A stretch of DNA of 64,000 nt from Gavia stellata (GCF_030936135.1 NC_082602.1:3162001-3226000); one strand, 5' to 3'; positions 37,264 through 51,953 are shown, counted from the stretch's first letter. Notes: generated by a model from the letters alone, not told the origin. Translations and numbers: made by a program.

Positions 37264-40200
37264 AAACCTCTCTCCTCCATCCAAACCACGATGAACACAA
37301 TATGCAAACACAGGTCCGTAACTCCCGCTTCGCAAAGTAGCTGGGAAGAAAAGTCTCAAACAGCTCTTATTTTGACAAAAAAAAAGTAATTAAATTCAGG
37401 GTCCCCAATGAGCTTAAACCATAGCGTGTGGAAACTGTTTTCAGTCATCAGCCATGAATTTAAGGGGCAGTAAATAATTCTGGTTATACCAAAGTAGTAA
37501 GTTGTAAGCCTGGATGTTTAAACTCACTTGGTAGCAGACACTTCCCACTGTTACAATTCCTATCTCCATTGTTATGATAGTTACAGAAACCGAGGCCCTG
37601 ATAGCTGCAAATTGCAGAAAAGCACAGCAGAGGTGAGTTAGTCTAAAACAGCATCTGACAAGTGTGATTCTGGTTTCACAAAGAAATCATTTTTCACCAC
37701 TTTCCACCCACCCCACCCCCAAAGCATATAAAAGAGGTACAGCATACAAGGAATTAACCCAAAGATTACTTATGTAAATACTGAAAGTAACTTTGATACC
37801 TGAAAAAACATACAAAAAATTTCAAAAACATTTTAAATTTAAAGAACCACAAGCCAAAGGTAATTAAATAAAGCAAGAATAAAAAAAAAATCTATTGCTT
37901 AGGAAGAGGATCAGGAGTCTGATGACTACATCTAAGTTTTCACTAGCTGTCTCTTCATTTTAATAATATTAAACCTTCTTGTTTAGTCGGTCTAGAGGCA
38001 GCTTCCTCCAAACACCAGCACTGCAGCACACTCCTGAACGAATAATCTTGTTTACCAGAACCTCATCTCTTCCCCCGTAGGAGCTAACAGTTTTTGTGAC
38101 ATGGGCACTTGCTCAAAAATGCTGATTAAGATCTGCAAGCTCATTTTGTTTTCCAAAGAAATGCTGGAGCAGCACATAAGCTCCCTGGGCTTCTGAGCTG
38201 GGTTTCCCATGAAGCCACCCTACCCTTTCTCATAATTTGCACAAAACCATTCCCCCCAAATGGCTTTCTATATAGTTTAAAAATCCCCGAGCAGATGTGC
38301 GTGTTGTGCATTAACAGTGCGTTTTTAACTACACAAAATGGTCGACGACAGACTACCAAGTCCCACACGCATACCAGCAGTGTAAGATATATATTTAACT
38401 ATCCGGTGAACAAGCAAAGACTCGGAACACCCTTGGTTACCAATGGGCTTGGCTGCAGACAATAGCGTTAAAGGGCAACATATATAGGTAATCATGAAAG
38501 TATTCTCCATGTTAGCCAACAAGCTGCCTCGTAATACTGCTTCAAGCCTTTTCTCAACTGCAAGGAAGTGACTATTTGAAACATTCCTGGAAAACCTCAA
38601 CCAAATCCAAATACATTAAGCCCCACACTGAAAGCAGAGAAACAGAAAACCAAGTTCAAACAGAAATAACCTTTCACCAGTTCTTGCTCCACCCTCACCT
38701 ACCCCGCTCCCAAAACACAGGGCTGGCTGTGCTGCAGCAGCCAAAAATCAGTGTCCTAGTCTACGGACCTCTTGCTTCACCGTGCTTTTGTTCATGCCGT
38801 CACCGCTACTGATCTACTACTAACCCTTCCCAAAAGGAATATTTGCCTTTGAACCAACCTTTTTGTGTATCCCTGTTGTTGCAGCTGTCTGTACTAGCCC
38901 ATTTCTGTCCAAACCATGACAAGTCAAATAAGTCAAACCTGTAACCTTAACAAAGGCCAAGAAATAATTAGACAGGAAAATCTCATTTCTTGTCCACCTG
39001 CCGCAGCACATTACGTGTTTGCTCTGTATTTGCAAGGAGTTTCCCTGTGTAAGTGCAAGGCAAAGAAAACTCCTTATACAAGCTGCAAAACATTGCCTGC
39101 AAGAAAACTCCTGCTTCATCGGTGATTTTTATACGTTCTTACCACAGAAGACCAGAGCTGTTTTGGCTGACAATATGGAGGCTGCTCCTCGTGCCTACAA
39201 GTAGCTCCTATTCCATGAGGTTTCTGTATAAACAGAACTGGAATCCAGCATGCTAACAGGTTTTTTTAATTGGTAGTAGTAGGGACTCTGTATGGGCAGC
39301 ACATAAAAAAAATCCAGATGATTAACTGTCAACGGAAATCATCTTTGGACTTTCTCAACCTGCACTTGGCTTTTGTCTCCCCACGAGGTGTAAGTTATTG
39401 CTGCTTGCATACGCACACATATTTTTGTACCCTTTTTTCAATTACAGTTAGTTTATCTGACGTTCTTGAACTGAGGGAAACCTTGAGCCAACATAAAAAG
39501 TCGGTCCAGTGTGGTCTCTAAAAAAGCGCAACCCTTGCACATCTCAACAGCGAGATACACAGTTTGGAAACTTTGCAAGTACAGCTTTAGGACATTAAGC
39601 TGAAGACCGGATTGAGGAAAACAAATATCAAATGTTATGTAATGTTATTTATGGTAATTCAGTATCAACTTCCATGGCGAGGCAGAAAAATACACACACT
39701 GTTCAAATACTTACCTGCAGCAACTCCCTAACTTCCAGAAAGTATAATTTAAATACATATTAAGACTAGCCTGTTTGGTAGAGATACTACTAGCACAAAT
39801 AAAAATCTCTATTAAATAATTTGCAGATCTCTTCCACATCTGCAAAAAATATTAACTAATCCGTATCACTGAAACCGGGAAAAAAAGCTCTTTTGAGCAG
39901 GCTCATACAGTATTACAAAGGGGTACCTGCAGAGCGAAGGCTAACTCGATTGCACGCATGATATGGATTCTGTGCCGCTGACGTTCCCATGCAATAGCCG
40001 GTGCCTGGGAAGCAGTTCCCAGCGGAGCTGCCAGTGCCTGTCCCTGCTCCCCTGCGAGGGCAGCCTGGGACCTGCTCTTCTAACCAAGGACACGGAGATG
40101 AGCCACACATGCTTTGATGCCAAGACATCCAGACTTCAAAGGGCTGAGCCGTCCACCCCTCGTATTTTTTCCGTAAATATACGTAACAGTCACCCCTATT

Positions 40201-41730
40201 TTTACACTCAAAAAGGTAAAAGCTAGCGTTTAAGTATTACGCAGAGTTTTCTGTGTACAGCAAGGCACCTCTGCGCTCGTAACTGGCGTCTGAAGGTCAG
40301 TACCCAGCCTGCTGCCAAAACTGGAGCCGAGCTGGAAGCAGGGAGCACGCGGGCAGCACCCCAGCTAACCCGAGGACATCCAACTTCATCATCAGCCCAC
40401 CACCTTCACAGGGGGCAACTCCAGCGCCTGGCTGAGACCCACACCCACAACTGGGGACCTTCTGCCTGGACCTCACCATCGTCCCTATATAAACGTATAG
40501 GTTTCCTTCATGTCTATAGAACCCACGTTTCTCTGCAGTCCTCTGATCTCAGGGACTGATCCTGCCACAGTGGCAGACTAACACTGCGTTTTAACCAGCC
40601 TTATTTTTTTCTTTTTCCAAAAGAAAGTAAAACAAGGATTTGAAGAAAAAAATAACAAAAGGAGAAAATTTTTAAAATACATTCTCTTATTTGATACTAC
40701 TGCTTTCTAGTAATGCTGTAACACTAATACTGCTGCTGACAGCATGCCCATTTCTCGAAATCCATTTATCTAAACACCTCCCTCCCTTTTTTGTTTTTAA
40801 AAAAACCCCAAAACAGTACGTTGTTGTTGCTAGACCACAAGTGATGAAAGTACACACATCCCTGCCTGCTGCTGGCTTGAAATTTCAGCACAGGAAGGAT
40901 GCATCCCTGCTCCCCTGTTTCTAAGACTATACACTTACATATTATTCTATCCGTTTTGCTTCTTTGTTCTTCTGGTATTTGACAGAGTGCTTTATATGAT
41001 GAAGTACACCACAAAATGCTCTGACAAGCAATATAAAGTTTTAGGAAGGTCCTTAGATAAGTAAGTTGTAGAATGAAATAACATTGAAACTAATGCTGTG
41101 AAAAAGCAGGCTAGTAATCTCCTAAATAAAAGCAATGACAACACTGCAGTTAAAGCATGAATCACTTTAAAAATAGCTTAATACATAATATTGGACTCCC
41201 AGAACTTCCACAGAGCATCTCATTAGAATAAATTTCTTTTATGCCTCCTTTTTACATAACGGGGCGGGGGGGAAGAGGCCATCTCTCATCTTATCATCAG
41301 CTTTTTCCTGACATACAGGAAATCTTACAAGGACACAAGCAGACCAGCTGTCATACACATGATGAGTCTTTCGTGTAAAGAAAAATTGCTGGAAAAAATT
41401 GCCAGGGTACCCATCTGCTCGAACCCTCCCAAGAGGACGACAGATGAATCTCCCGAACTCTACAAATGAAGTACTTCTGAAACATACCCTTCAATCCACT
41501 AGCAGATACCGGACTCTGAGGAATTGCTGCGTTCGGTTCCGCAGCATGGATTCGGCACCCTCAGACTGAGAAACAGATGAGCCGAACTCAGCTGCGAGAA
41601 CCGGGAAGTGGAGAGAGAAAAGCGGAGGAGGCAGCAGCGCACAGAGGTAACAAAGCCAGCACAGAGGAACCAGCCAGAGCCTTGGTTTACTGCTCGTTTC
41701 AACCACTGCAGGCATCTATTTCCAGACTTT

Positions 41731-41871
41731 CTGGGGGGCTTGCTTGTTGGGAGGTTTTGGGGGTTTTTTTCAGGGCTTTTGGTTGGTTTCTTTGGTTTGC
41801 TGTGGGCTTGGGTTTTTTCAGTTTCATGGGGTTTTTTTTTAGTTTTTTTTTGTTTTGTCTTCCTGTTTTCT
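41731..41871 (+). repeat. T/G-rich tract with poly(T) runs
   Basis: About 140 bases dominated by T and G with several poly(T) runs and G doublets to sextets, inside an IPMK intron. The complementary strand is A/C-rich. It resembles the tract at 29.0 kb in composition. It may be degenerate simple sequence. Confidence 0.7.
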
Positions 41872-42861
41872 TAAAACATCAAAGCTTGAATTAGACTTGT
41901 ACATGTCAAAAACCCGGTTCTGGTCATTTTTTACTGTGGAAGAATATGAACACTAGATGCAGGACTTAATAGCTTTATTATTCCTCCTTTCTTAAACCTT
42001 GTTAGTAACACATCAGAGCTTATGAAAATTCCCACGATACCAGAAAGGGTTCATAAAGAACTCATAAAACGGACTCAGCTACAGCCAGTTTTAAAATATC
42101 TTGCAGGAGCATGTGCTGTAGATTAGAAAATTCACTTGTAAAAACAGCTTTGATGAGGTATCTGCATGACTGCATGCAATAGTTCATAGGCACAGACAAT
42201 AAAAGTAAGTGATGGATTATACTAGTAAAGTTACGTAATCACCAGTTTGTGCTTTAAAAACACGTTTCAGAAATACTGTGGACTACGTGATATTGCAATC
42301 AAGATGTTCTGGAAGAAAAAACCCGCAGAAATTGGGAATTGTGGATTCTGAACGGATTGCAAATCCGAAATGAGATCGCAATCCACATATTCTGCTTGCA
42401 TTCAGCAGCAGAAAATACTCTATTTTTAATACTACACACACTGCGAAGATATTTCTTCTATGTCTACTACTGAAACCATACTGCAACTTGTATTTTCACA
42501 ATTGGAACCGTACGTTAGTTTTCCAACTTATATTTAAACTCTCACTACTTTCACAACAAATCTATGTCCTCATCTGTTAAAGAAAGGAACCCCTCCACTA
42601 AATATGAAACCGGGTTTTTAACCAATGTTATTGAAATCACTGTAGTTTCTAAATGCATTTCCATGCATTTATTCTGTCTATTCGGTGCATTAAGATTAAT
42701 ATAGTTTAGCACATGCCAAATGCCAGAACTGTGTACATAAATCAAAGCTCTGCCACATAGGAGAGTTGCTTCTTTTAAGGACAAAACATACATATTTTAT
42801 ATATAAAAACAGATGACTGCTTATTTACTAGTGCATAAAAAAAGCTGTATCGATGGCTTTC

Positions 42862-42911
42862 GGGGTAAAACCCCCTATAAATAAATTTTGGGGTAAAAAA
42901 ACCACCTATAA
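42862..42911. repeat. Imperfect tandem duplication in an IPMK intron
   Basis: GGGGTAAAACCCCCTATAA at 42862 is followed 28 bases later by a second copy at 42890-42911 that differs by a small A insertion and a substitution. No function is suggested. Confidence 0.6.
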
Positions 42912-44908
42912 CACGTTTTTGCTTGTGTCCCTTCATGACAGCTTGTATGATGCATACTTTAAAAATAACATAACTACATTTTCTATTTTTCCTGGCCCTC
43001 TTTCTTGCTCTTCTAAAATAGAAACTTAATAAGCAAGCCCACCTCCATGTTAAAAATAACACTGAATGGAGAGATTAAAAACAAACCCCTCTACTTTCTG
43101 AATCGTTTTATACCACGTTCTGCCCAGCAAACACTAGCAACCTTTATCCAGCGCGTTAGCTGTTACAGGCAGTAAATGCCCGTACAGGAGAGTGTCTTAG
43201 ATTATGGCCAGAATCTTGCAAAAATAAAGCACGCAGACAGGCAGAGAGCACCCCATAATCAAGAGGCGGCAAGCTGAGCAGAGAAAATGCCTCATGAATT
43301 TAGACTTTGCTAAGTGTTGCGTGCGGGGAGGAGGAACCTTTTGAATTCTTTTTGGAAAATAACTTCCAACATGCAATTTTGTACCAAAGGCACAAAACAA
43401 ATCTCATCTAGTTAAACACCGGATGGGAAACTGCAATGCTTGGGGGAGCCATCATGTTACATGCAGTCTGAATTAGGGAATCGAAACAATTTATGCATCG
43501 GGATAAAGATACCAATAAACGACGTTAGAAACAATAGTCACAAGCAAAAATACCGTGGAAGCAAGCGTTCATTCCTTTTGCACTGTCATGAAACAAAGGA
43601 TGTGAAGTACATTGTTCTGCACATGAGATAAGAAAGGTTATGTAATGACATAAGCCAAATCCAGAGCTATAATCTCCAGCCTTCCTTCTCTAAACTGTTT
43701 GACTGGTTTTTGACTTGACTCCCACGTTCTCTCTCATAGGCTTACATAATTACTACTCATGACCACTATAATTTATAGCTGTAAAAGCTTATCTCAAGAC
43801 AAAGTTAAGGCTGAGAGCCTAGGCAATTAAGTACAAAACATTACAGAGATATTAGAATTATTTCAAACAATGGTGCAATCTGTGTGCTGTTGCTATCTAA
43901 CAGCAAAGGGGAAGCTTATCAAAGTCTTCAGCCATTTATGCTTGTTGATGCAGAGCTTGAGAAGCCCTGGCTTTGTGTATGCAAGAAGGAAAACAAAAAC
44001 CTCACATCAAAAAGAAAAATATTCCTGTGCCAATCACAGCAGAAAAAAGTACTTTAAATGCATTGCATCAGGAATTGGTTACTGACATCAACATATTTAT
44101 GTCACTGATCCATACATGTTCTGTACAGCTTTTCTTTACATTGAAGTTTTAGAGTAGCCGATGCACAAATACTGAAACTTCATCTGTCTCCTCACCTAAA
44201 ATAAGGAAATGTAACAGAGTTAGTACAGACATCTGCAGGGCCTTGTCCGTCTCAAACTAACCTTCAACTGACAGTTGTTCCGCGAGCGTGTAAGCATCAA
44301 AGAGGTTTTCTTCTGGTGGAAAGCTTTTTTAAATGCAGAACGTAAGCAGCTATTTATAGCTATGTGCATCACCTCTGAGAGCTAACTTACTCTTCCCTAA
44401 ATAGAAAAATTACATAAAGATTATTTTTATTTAAAAAACAACAACAAAAAATCAAGATGAAAAATTTGGAGAGGATCCAGCTCATTATTAAATTATTACG
44501 AAGACTGCTTCAGTATGTGAATCTCTGATATAAGCCTAAAAGTCAAAAAAATACTTTGGTAATTTGAAGTACCTGCTTTGCCAGAAGAATTAATTGCAAC
44601 TACATTTAGTTTTAAATAACCATGGTCTGTCCAACCCCCTTTCTTGTATACATGCACAGAACCCAGGCTGCAAACAGATTCCCAGAAGGGACAGGGCCAA
44701 GTTAAACACTTGTTGTGAACAGGAGCAGTGTTTTGGAACATATTTCACACAACAGTTGATACCAGTACTACCAACATATTCAGAGAACACTTTATTTACG
44801 TAAAACTCAAGAGGATCGTCATTTGCTAGAAAAAACCAGCTGCTGTTATCTGGTGTGGGACAACAGGCCAGAGCGTAAGCTGAATTGGAAAACAAAACAA
44901 GTTCTTAC

Positions 44909-45081
44909 CCTCATGCCAAGTACCAAAAAGCCAATCTCTTCCATCAGCGGGTACTTGCTGACCTGCTGCTGTATCTTCTCAGCTGAAGCGTACGGATCGT
45001 AACTTTTCTGACCTATTTTTACATCCATTATGCAAGGCTTATTAAACTTACGGGTCACATCTTCCAGTTTTAGATACGTAT
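44909..45081 (-). CDS. IPMK: IPMK catalytic exon with the PxxxDxKxG motif
   Basis: This 173-base exon encodes residues 33-90 of the readable protein. It carries the family signature PCIMDVKIG (residues 48-56), where the Asp and Lys contribute to inositol phosphate and ATP binding and catalysis. It continues QKSYDPYASAEKIQQQVSKY and PLMEEIGFLVLGMR. Compared with human IPMK, as I recall it, only scattered conservative changes are visible. The acceptor is TTTTTAACAG just above 45081, and the first two bases complete an Asp codon begun in the upstream exon. The donor is GTAAGAAC, starting at 44908 directly after an Arg codon (phase 0). Confidence 0.96.
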
Positions 45082-48000
45082 CTGTTAAAAAGACAAAACT
45101 TTCATAAACACGGGGTCAAAGCAAAATAATGATACAGTTTCTGCTGAGCTTCTGTGGAGGAAGGGGAATCACTTAAGGCTTAACATCACGTGAGTTCTTT
45201 AAGAATCACATTTGTCTCTGAACACAGACTAAATCACAGTCATTGACACTCACAAATTCTGTCGGCATTAAAGTCTAAATGCCTTATTGCTTAGAAAATG
45301 GTATACAATTTAAGTGTGCTAACCTAGCACTCAAACTCAAATTAACTGCCCAGATGAAATTCACGAGTAGCTTTTATTAAGCCGTTAACATACTTCAAAC
45401 ACATTAATAAGCACATACAACTGCAGGTAACTACATGGCTGGTTTTGCAATGGAGATGGTGTTTTCTTTCTCTGTGTGAAAGAGCTAGAATTAAACCAGC
45501 CATTTTTCTTTGTGTCATTTTAAAAACAAAACTAACATTTCAGAGTCCTACCCTACAGGGGCCAAAATGCGTCTCATTTTTCTTCTTTTTATCTCACTCC
45601 CATCTGTCCTTCTTTCTCATGGCACACCTTTCCGTGAAAACACTCCTCAAGTCCTAGGCTGCCTTTCATCCATTTCCAAAAGTCCCTTTGGGAGGGTGGG
45701 TGGACCAAAAAACCCCAAGCCCTTGGAGAGCCTGAAGATTTAAAGGAGTATCTAAAACCTGGTCAAACTGGTTTACGCTCTTCTCCAGCGCAGGTAAGAG
45801 ACTATTACTGACATGACCCACAGCACCGATTGTCAGAACACAAGAAGAAAACAAACTTCAGTAACTGCTTGACTTGCAGACAGCTCTGCTTGCGGGAAGC
45901 TTGCACGGATCTCCAGCCCTTGCCAGGGCACGATACGCACCAAGACACCACACAGCATTAACACATCTCATTCTTCACATCAGCTTCTGCAAACCCACCT
46001 GTTATCCGTCACAAACTTCACATTAAAGGTTGTTTTTCTTTCAAGTACAGCCTATTCCATGAGTATATTTCTTTGGCTTTAATGCAATCTGAATACACAA
46101 AAACACTGTATTATTGCCCCATTCCTGCAGCATAATCTAAAATGGGATTGCCAAAGAAAGCAAAACCAGATCAAGTCTAAAGAGAGAAGAGGGACAAAGC
46201 GCCTTGTTTTGATAGCTGTACAAACAGGTAACAAAACCAGCTAGAGTCAAGATAAAGGGAACAAGCAATGTTCCATTTCTACTTAGCAAGCAGAAACACT
46301 TTCTTAAGGAAAAGTAGTGAAAGGGACTTTTATTGCTTTAATAAGTCCTACTTACAGCTTCCATTTTTACACCGTCATGATCGAATATCCCAATTCCCCA
46401 AAGTACGTATGTATCAATCTGAAATAGGTTTGATTTAATCCTTTAGATACCTGCTTTATGTATAAATGTATATTGTTAGTGTAAAGTCATTCTCAGGGAA
46501 TCATGTCACACCAATACACTATTTAAAAAAAAACCCCAGTCTTCTACTAACTCACTGTATCAGCTTGCAGTTCTTGTCAATGTCCTTTGGGCTACAAAAT
46601 CAATCTAGCTACAGCAAAGAGTTCATTATAGACTATCTCACCCATAAACCAGGTTTGTTAACTACAACTGCAGGGATATCCAAGCTAAAGTAACTCGTAC
46701 TTAACTTTGAGAAGCCACAGGCAGCAAACATACTCGATATTCGATCACTAGATATCCCCTACGGAGAAGCGGGACAAATACTCTCCCTACCAGGAAGGGT
46801 ATTCTGTATCACCTGAACTGCAAATACCACTTTTTCCATTCAAAGTTTTTAAACACAGGTTTAATTCAGTCAGGTATTTGCACAGCTTTTGCAGGGCTTT
46901 AGGGAACCGCTACTGAATCCAGGGGAGTCCATATAACCTGTTAGCTACCTGTCATTAAAACAAAGATTGTAAAAGATCTAAGCATCATCCGTCACACCCA
47001 TCCTTCTCGCATATTATGGAAATCACCGTAATCAATAGATTCGTGTTATCACTCTAAAACAATCCAGATGACAACAACTAAATGAAATTCCAGGTTTTCA
47101 GTACTTAGCTCTCAAAAGCACTGAGCCAGAGGTACGCCAAGGGAGGTGGGAAAAGAAAGTAAGAAAACCATCTCAGAAAATGGCTGCAGTCTTTCATAAC
47201 CCAAAGCATTTTGGAGTTGGTGGTGTTGCGAGCACCTCAGGACTCAAACTGTTACAAATACAGAATTATACAAATTGCAAGTTACCATAAATTACACAAA
47301 TCGTTTAGATACAATATTTTTATATACGATTATCATTTAGGGTTGATAAAGTAATGTAAAACATCTATTTCCATAACCCAGCAAAAAGTGAAACCATAAA
47401 AACAACTAGCTTAAAAAGCAGAACTTAAATCTCCCAAACCCTAGCATACTTCCCTTCAGACAACATGCAGGCAAGACAGTCATGCTCTTTCCATCAAAGG
47501 CATCTGTAGAGCACCCATGGTTATCCGCTGTCCTCTACTCCACTGGTCCAAATCCCTCTTTTTAAGCATACAGCACCAACGTTGAGCACCTCCAAAATAT
47601 TTAAAAGTTCTAAGTATCTGTCACTTTTTCATTTCCCATCCATTTCAGATCTGGTAAGCTAGAATACCTCCCTTACTGACCTCCTAAAAATGTAACAATT
47701 ACTATTTTTTAAAAAATGAAGCGTTGAAGTAACTTAGAGCTAACACTAACCCTGGGAAATACAAATTACTTGGCAAAGCTTGTGAATTATCCAGAAATGA
47801 CTCATCTCTCTCACAGTTTTTGGAATTATTATTTAAGTCTTCATCCTTAGCTAACTGCTAGCTCAGAATTAAGACTATGTTACACCTGTTCAATGGACAC
47901 CCCCACTCTCAAAAAGCTTTTTCTCCTTGCGAGGACAGCAATGCCACCACAGATAAAGCCTCACACCAAGTTATTTTTTCTCATGACAGCTTCAGAAAAA

Positions 48001-51000
48001 TGCATCAAGTGTTTACGCTTAGTTTTTCCTGGCACCGTTTGGTTCTTGTTTGCATTGCATTCAAGATCTACGGCTTACTGAAACAGACCCCAAAACCACA
48101 GTAACAGAACATATCACAACTTTCAACAGTTACCCCTACAATATCTCAAAGCGTTAAGACTAAGGCAAACAAGGTATCACTGCACTACCTTTTCAAGTCA
48201 GGTGCTCTCACGGTCTTTGAGGATCTGACCCCAAGTGTCCTTCTCAAGGTCATCAACAAGTCTGCAGCTGAGCCTAGATAACTAGAGCACTCTCCATCCT
48301 CTCCTTGTTTTGTTAAACACAAAACTGCAGATTTTTCAAGAAGTTCGTTTTTTCTAAATTGTGATGTAGTACCCTGCTAACCCAGCGTGCTTCTGAAAAT
48401 CATGCACTCGCCATCTAAAACCAGGTTAAATTAAAATCCCCTGCAGACAAAAGAGTTCATAAGGATTTTTGTATCTTAGCTTTGGTAGATAATCCTGACT
48501 ATATATTTCAAGGATTTAAACAAATCATTCCTCAGAGGCTTGCCCTCCCCCTTTCTGTTTTTCAGGGGCAGGGAAGGAGGCAGGAAGATGTGGCTTGACA
48601 TATTATTTACATATTTTATTACAGTCCCACAGGAGAAAAACCAAAAGACTACCAAAATTCAGCAAGTATGCATGGCATGAACCACTGCAGACTTCAGCAC
48701 GTACATGCTGATGCATTCAGTCCTCACTGGAATCAGAAGTGACAAAATAACTTGAGGCATCTGATGACTTCTTGTAACTTGCAAGACATCTCTCAAAACA
48801 TATGAATAAGCAGGGAAAAGCCTCAGTTGCTCCCAGCAACAACAGGAGAAAAGAAAGGTTTGAAGCTGGCTTATATTTATCCACCCTGTTCTCAGTTTAG
48901 GCAACAAAAAATTAGAGCACAGTATGAAATGAGCAGCAGTAAAGTTACTTAAAAAAAATATGCAGGGACAAGAAGTAGGCAGCAAAAACCAGAAATCTCA
49001 GCAGGAGATATAAAAAGCTTAACATGGCTCTTACATCTTTGTAACAACTTTTTCACCTCTTTATTAATAAACTCCAAATGCCCACAATGCCAGTGAACCC
49101 AAGGTCCCAATCAAATTGTCTCACTCCCATTTTAGATTAGCTTAGGGAGATGGGAGCGTCATCCACCTCGAACTCAGTCTCCTGGGCAGTAGTACTAGCT
49201 ATGCGATTTTGGCGTAACAGGACAGTTATTTTACAAATCTTATTGATACTGTGAATATCAGTCCACCTTTTCTGTCACACTTCCAATACTCTCATTTACA
49301 CTTAATACATTTCACCCCTTTTAGCTAGCAATTTCATCCACTCGTCTGCATTTTCAGCATAGAAGACCAATGCTTCTCCCCAAATTGTCCTCTAAGAAAA
49401 TAAACTTCTTGTATTCTCCACCTTACCCACCACAGTTCCTGTTTACCTGTCAAATGGAAACTCGGAGACTGTCACAGATCAAGTTCAGAGCGGTCCTAAA
49501 TTAAGTTACTCTGGGTTTTTTCCCTACTACAAGTCTACGATTCTCTTCATGTCTGTATGAACCTGCTCAAACTCTCAACCCTCTACCCAAGATAACAACT
49601 ATGATGCTGCATGTACAAGACACCATTCACCGAAGAGCCCTCCTTATCTCATAAATAAAAGAATTCTCTATAAAACATGGACAGCAACGGCCATCCTCTC
49701 TCTGCCCTGGCAAACCAGGCATTGTTCCTCCACATGAACACTCTTAAAAAATACATATAGTTCAGAACATGCAGCAAGCAGAGTTTGGTAACTGACAGAT
49801 TGTTTAATTTAGTTTTCGGGTTTTTTTAGAAGTCACCTATCCCCAATTTAGCAACAATAAGGAATTACTGGGTTCACTACTCAGAGGTTGTATGGAGCTG
49901 TGTCCCCAGAGTCTGTAGAGCAGTGACTGCCCACTATCCAGACTGCAAAAAAACCTACAAAAACATCCTCAATCTACATTTAAGAACTAGATACCTTTCC
50001 AGCAGCTAGATTCCCTCATCTAACATCACTGGGACACAACACAGCAGCTAAGCAAATTGTTCGATCTTTTGAACCAGAGCTTAATCCACAACTAATCTGG
50101 GGGGGACAGCTAACAAACCCATCCCTGATTTCCCCAAAATAGCCTCTCATGTCCCTCCTCTGTGTGGTTACTTCCCCTCATCCTATTTTTCAAAACTTGT
50201 TTTCCTATTTTTCATGCAGTCTAAACGCAACACTGCTGATTCTTTTCACCTCTGGTGCCAAGCACCAATGCGCACACACAAATGCATCCCAGAGGTTTTC
50301 CTTCATATCTGGCATTAGCAAAACTGCATTTGCTAATACCTGCTAAACAACAGATGACTCCCAACGTGAATGGCTACCTCCTTAGCTTTGGATGTATCCA
50401 GCACGCGTGTGTTCTGTTAAGCTCCATCATCTCCAATGTATTTGATTTCTATCAAGACTACACAGAACTCATTACTACTACAGATAACACATACGGCAAT
50501 GGAGAGTTTTGTTTGAATCCCCGCCATAGTTAACTATGAAGAGGGCTCCTGATATTGCACAGCCTTTTCAAGAAGCTAAACAAAAATCAGAAGTTACTCT
50601 TCCTTTAAGCAGTTATTCCTACCGGCTATGTCTGGACTACAGGTGGAGACCTGCCAAAACTGAGCCCTGTGGTGCACAGTGCTAGTGGATTCCCAAAGTA
50701 AACTATGGATGTGTTGAATTACTGTATCTTAGCTAGACCACATATTTTTACATCTTAAGATCCTACTGTGAACAGAAAAAAATTGATTTGCAATTTGGAG
50801 GGGACATTAAGTGAGCTCCATGACACACATAAAATTATGAAGGAAGGAAAACGATAGCTCTAGTAGAGCTATTTGAGTTAGCGCCAAATATGAAAGCGTG
50901 AAGGCAAATCTGAGCCAAAAAGTGCTCAGTACTACCACAATCCTCCTTGCATTTCTTTTTGCAGAGTTTAGACAGTGTCTTTGGACACGGTCTTACTACT

Positions 51001-51856
51001 CTTTTTGGAAAACAAGTCTATCAAGTGATGGCATAAGCAAAAGATGACAGTTACATTAAAGGAGCACAGCATCTAGTTTTAGTGCCCATGTATTTAAACA
51101 GAATCGATGGCATCCTTTTGTTTCTGTATGTTGCAGAAGGTCCATTTCCCTAGTGTGAATAAGAGAAGTCCCCAGAAGAAAAACTAGTTTCTCTTTTAAA
51201 TACATCAATAATATCTATTTTCTTTTGAAGAAACAGTCTTCCAATCGTCCTCCCAAAATACCTTTTTCTTCCTAACTCCTACCATGTTACACAAACACAA
51301 AGTTAAGCTACCAGAGCTTTGTTCCATTCAAACCAGTAACAGAGGATGACAAGCAGAGCTGCCTAGCAAGGTACCTGCCAAAGTAACTGCTTTGTACGAT
51401 ACGGCATGGAGACGGGATTCAACCTCTGGAGATTCAGCAGCAGATTCCAGTTTGAACGCCTTCCCTTAGGCCCCAACCTGTCCATTTTTTCTTCCTTACA
51501 CACCCACACAGCTCCTGGCTCTTGCTCTGATGGCCTGACCAGACATAAACGTGCAACCAGCCTACTCCTCCAACCTGACCCAGACCAAAGCAGCAGCTCC
51601 AGGGCGATACGCATCAGGTCCACCTACTCAGGAAACGTTTGTCGTACCAACGGCCATGCCCCATCTCCCCTGGGAGGAAGACCCCAAAGACCTAATCCAG
51701 CCAGAGGACTGCAAACGGGAACCGGTTGTTACAGGGAACATTAGTGGGCTGCAAAACAAAACCAAAACACCCCTACGGAGTTCACAACCGCCAAAAATCA
51801 GTCTCCAGAAGATTTTTCCAGGACGTTTGGATTAACAGATAAAATTAGAACAGTAC
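45082..51856 (-). other. IPMK intron upstream of the catalytic exon
   Basis: A GT-AG intron of 6775 bases in phase 1, splitting an Asp codon. It is AT-rich with no recognised gene, RNA or repeat. Open frames such as 48659-48985 on the minus strand have compositions typical of chance translation. Confidence 0.9.
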
Positions 51857-51953
51857 CATTTGGTGCAGTAGGTGGTGACCAGACACCGAAGTATTTTGGC
51901 AGATATTCCCGCAGCTCCAGAAGAATGCTGTCGCAACAGTCAGAGTCATAAAC
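51857..51953 (-). CDS. IPMK: IPMK internal exon (VYDSDCCDSILLELREYLPK...)
   Basis: This 97-base exon is the most 5' IPMK exon I can find in the window. It encodes VYDSDCCDSILLELREYLPK followed by YFGVWSPPTAPN and the first base of an Asp codon. This matches the human stretch starting VYAADCFDGVLLELRKYLPK, at about residue 93 of roughly 416. The acceptor TTATTTCAG lies just above 51953 and the donor GTACTG starts at 51856. It enters in phase 0. The donor is weaker than the consensus, having C at intron position 4 and T at position 5. The preceding exons, ending in a sequence like EFYNM in human, were looked for up to 64000 and not found. Confidence 0.95.

Larger units (their letters stand above)
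36161..44908 (-). other. IPMK intron downstream of the catalytic exon
   Basis: A GT-AG intron of 8748 bases in phase 0. It holds the poly(A)/poly(C) tract near 37.2 kb, a T/G-rich tract near 41.8 kb and a small imperfect duplication near 42.9 kb. None of its open frames is recognisable. The longest, 166 codons on the minus strand at 36800-37300, runs through the homopolymer tracts and is treated as chance. Confidence 0.9.

Noticed and set aside
36800..37300. 166-codon minus-strand ORF inside an IPMK intron
   Set aside because: It reads through the poly(C) and poly(A) tracts, giving poly-Gly and poly-Phe stretches. This is low-complexity chance translation.
50500..50530. GTTTGAATCCCCG resembling a tRNA T-loop region
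   Set aside because: No matching A box or anticodon stem upstream.
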